Of a DNA stretch of 64,000 nucleotides, positions 62,507 through 64,000 are shown piece by piece; the first letter of the stretch is position 1; every line of letters begins with the position of its first letter. Position numbers and translations under genes: made by a program. The DNA comes from G963675935 sp963823895 (lineage in GTDB: Bacteria; Planctomycetota; Planctomycetia; Pirellulales; Thermoguttaceae): contig CAWGNG010000030.1 in the NCBI GenBank assembly GCA_963823895.1, positions 248,001 to 312,000 on the forward strand. The letters are read 5' to 3'. Under the pieces are notes generated by a model. That model ran no database searches. It was not told the DNA's origin and was given only the letters and a program-made list of their open reading frames with translations.

Positions 62507-63765
62507 GGGCTTGGCTCCGACGCGACGCTTGCAGCGACCGCCAGCCGCTCGCGCTGAGCGTGGACTTTCTCAAACGCTTGGACGATGTCGTCGGTGTCCT
62601 CACGACTGCCGAGCAAGAGCCGTTGCTCTAACCACGCGCCTTGGCTGGCGGAAATGGTTTCACACCGTGGGCAGCAAGTGTGGCGATAATCGATCTGCGG
62701 TCCGGCGGGGTTGCCCCGGTACGGCCCAAATGCCCTGTTGACGAACAGCGGCTGGCGATACAGCGGCAGTACGTATCCGGCGCAACACGGAATCCCTTCG
62801 GCCGCCAGTGCGTCGAGAAAAGCCATTCTCGGCACGCCCAGCGATTGCTCGTCCAGGCGAAACGGGAACAGGTGATAGCCGTGGCACGTGCAATCCGGAC
62901 CGCGCTGTTGCGGATGGACGCCGGCAAGCCGCGCGAGCCGCTCGGCCAGATATTTGCCGTTGCGTTCGCGGGTTTCGGCCTGGACGTCGAAGCGGTCGAA
63001 CTGGGCGTTGAGGATTGCCCCCTGGAACTCGCCGAGGCGGTAGTTGCCGCCGATTGTGTGGTGCTCGTACCATTCGCCGCCGGCGACGCGGCCGCAGTTG
63101 TGGATCGAGCGGCATCGCTCAGCCAGCGTGTCGTCGTTGGTGAGGATGATGCCCCCTTCGCCACTGGTGAGGTTCTTGGTCGATTGGAAAGAAAACGAGC
63201 CGAGTTGTCCGATGGCCCCGACGCGGCGGCCGCGATATGCCGCGCCGTGGGCATGAGCGGCGTCCTCGATCAGCGTCAGGTGGTGCCGCCGCGCGATTTC
63301 CAGCAGCGCGTCCATGTTTACCGGCAGGCCGCCGAGATGAACGGGAATGATTGCCCGGGTGCGCGGCGTGATCGCTTCCTCCACCGCGCCGGGATCGAGA
63401 TTGAACGTCTCCAGTTCGATGTCGGCGAAGACCGGCGCGGCGTTGGCTTCGATGACCGCGGTGGCCGTGGCCGAAAAAGTATACGGGGGAACGATCACTT
63501 CGTCGCCGCCGCGGATGTCCGCCGCCAAGAGTGCGATCCGCAGCGAGACGGTGCCGTTGACTACCGCCACGGCGTGTTTTGCCTGGTGGTAGTCGGCGAA
63601 TCGCCGCTCGAAGCGGGCGACCTCGTCGCCGTCCAGCCGCCCCCATTTCCCGCTGCGCAGCGCGCGGAGCAAGGCGTTCTCTTCCTCCGCGCCGAATACT
63701 GGCCAGGCGGGAAACGGTTTCATCCGCACCGGCGTGCCGCCCTGAATTGCCAACGTCTCTGCCAT
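62503..63765 (-). CDS. DegT/DnrJ/EryC1/StrS-family aminotransferase
   Basis: 420 aa from ATG 63765, with GGAGG seven bases upstream. PLP-dependent sugar aminotransferase family: AIQGGTPVRMKPFPAWPVFG, VAVVNGTVSLRIAL, GDEVIVPPYTFSATATAV, LIEDAAHAHGA, and the PLP-lysine in FSFQSTKNLTSGEGG. Ends LEQRLLLGS. Typical members transfer an amino group to a keto-sugar nucleotide, but variants exist. Coupled to the ceramidase-like gene downstream. Confidence 0.92.
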   Translation of the reverse strand: MAETLAIQGGTPVRMKPFPAWPVFGAEEENALLRALRSGKWGRLDGDEVARFERRFADYHQAKHAVAVVNGTVSLRIALLAADIRGGDEVIVPPYTFSATATAVIEANAAPVFADIELETFNLDPGAVEEAITPRTRAIIPVHLGGLPVNMDALLEIARRHHLTLIEDAAHAHGAAYRGRRVGAIGQLGSFSFQSTKNLTSGEGGIILTNDDTLAERCRSIHNCGRVAGGEWYEHHTIGGNYRLGEFQGAILNAQFDRFDVQAETRERNGKYLAERLARLAGVHPQQRGPDCTCHGYHLFPFRLDEQSLGVPRMAFLDALAAEGIPCCAGYVLPLYRQPLFVNRAFGPYRGNPAGPQIDYRHTCCPRCETISASQGAWLEQRLLLGSREDTDDIVQAFEKVHAQRERLAVAASVASEPSP

Positions 63766-63798
63766 CTGTAGCCTCCGCAGCAAGACCCTATTTTTCTG

Positions 63799-63960
63799 GT
63801 TCCCACGCTCCGCGTGGGAACCCGCTTTTCACTCGCCGCTCAGTGTCAGTTTTCTCGTTCCCACGCTCCGCGTGGGAACCTGCTTCTCGCTCGGCCCTCC
63901 GCGTTAGCCCGAGAGACGCGGAGCGTGTGGGGCAATGCGTTCCCACGCGGAGCGTGGGAA
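63799..63960. repeat. Three palindromic repeats GTTCCCACGCTCCGCGTGGGAAC
   Basis: Elements at 63799-63821 and 63857-63879 share one orientation (loop CTCCG) and 63938-63960 is reversed (loop CGGAG). A decayed fourth (ACGCGGAGCGTGTGGG) lies near 63914. The commonest planctomycete-type intergenic palindrome in this window. Confidence 0.8.
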
Positions 63961-64000
63961 CGAGGGCTCAGTTGCTACTTCTCCAACATCGCTCGCATCC

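Overview
The window looks like a planctomycete chromosome (Pirellulales-like is my inference). Evidence: the reverse-strand order dnaA-dnaN-dciA-gyrB with a short DnaA lacking domain I, a planctomycete-type ECF sigma factor/Ser-Thr kinase/TPR operon, an LEPR-XLL-type surface protein, a PEP-CTERM formylglycine-enzyme-like protein, and many intergenic palindromes.

Region 1 (1-9.2 kb, minus strand): edge-truncated ParB-like gene, Dam-type methylase, gyrB, a zinc-finger membrane protein, a decayed REP-associated tyrosine transposase (RAYT) between inverted REP hairpins, dciA, dnaN, dnaA and a Bax-inhibitor-1 protein. Region 2 (9.5-12.6 kb, plus): Tat-exported Fe-type superoxide dismutase and a frameshifted secreted lectin/discoidin protein.

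Region 3 (12.6-21.0 kb, minus) is the main discovery. A selenocysteine tRNA gene (selC, anticodon UCA) heads a same-strand run: small membrane protein, polyferredoxin, then four exported proteins whose apparent stop is an in-frame TGA. In all four the TGA lies exactly 13 nt before an 8-bp hairpin with a UGG loop, which fits the bacterial SECIS pattern. Reading through adds a C-terminal module that begins G-Sec-x-x-x-C-G-Y-S-W-R-V-P. The C-terminal 50 residues align between paralogues, so this looks like an undescribed selenoprotein family next to its tRNA. Two of the four genes, and one gene in region 2, also carry frameshifts that are either decay or assembly error.

Region 4 (21.04-60.89 kb) is a 39.9-kb genomic island inserted in selC. 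A perfect 43-bp direct repeat of the 5' half of selC marks both ends, and a tyrosine recombinase sits next to the intact copy. Cargo: a recombinase-domain fragment, sigma factor-kinase-TPR operon, small secreted protein, GYF-trypsin-TPR membrane protease, WD40 protein, PEP-CTERM protein, truncated repeat surface protein, methyltransferase. Backbone: two serine recombinases and long, translationally coupled plasmid/phage-like operons (clamp-loader-like AAA+, DUF3987, RepA-like helicase, excisionase-like HTH proteins, Cys-rich proteins). A ParB + Spo11/TopoVI-A-like fusion protein is present twice in opposite orientation, each copy ending in the same 46-bp sequence. A two-winged-helix initiator is followed by six iteron-like repeats.

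Region 5 (61-64 kb, minus): chromosome again, with a ceramidase-like protein and a DegT-family aminotransferase in an overlapping operon, flanked by palindromic repeats. No rRNA, CRISPR array, relaxase or conjugation gene was seen, nor selA, selB or selD.
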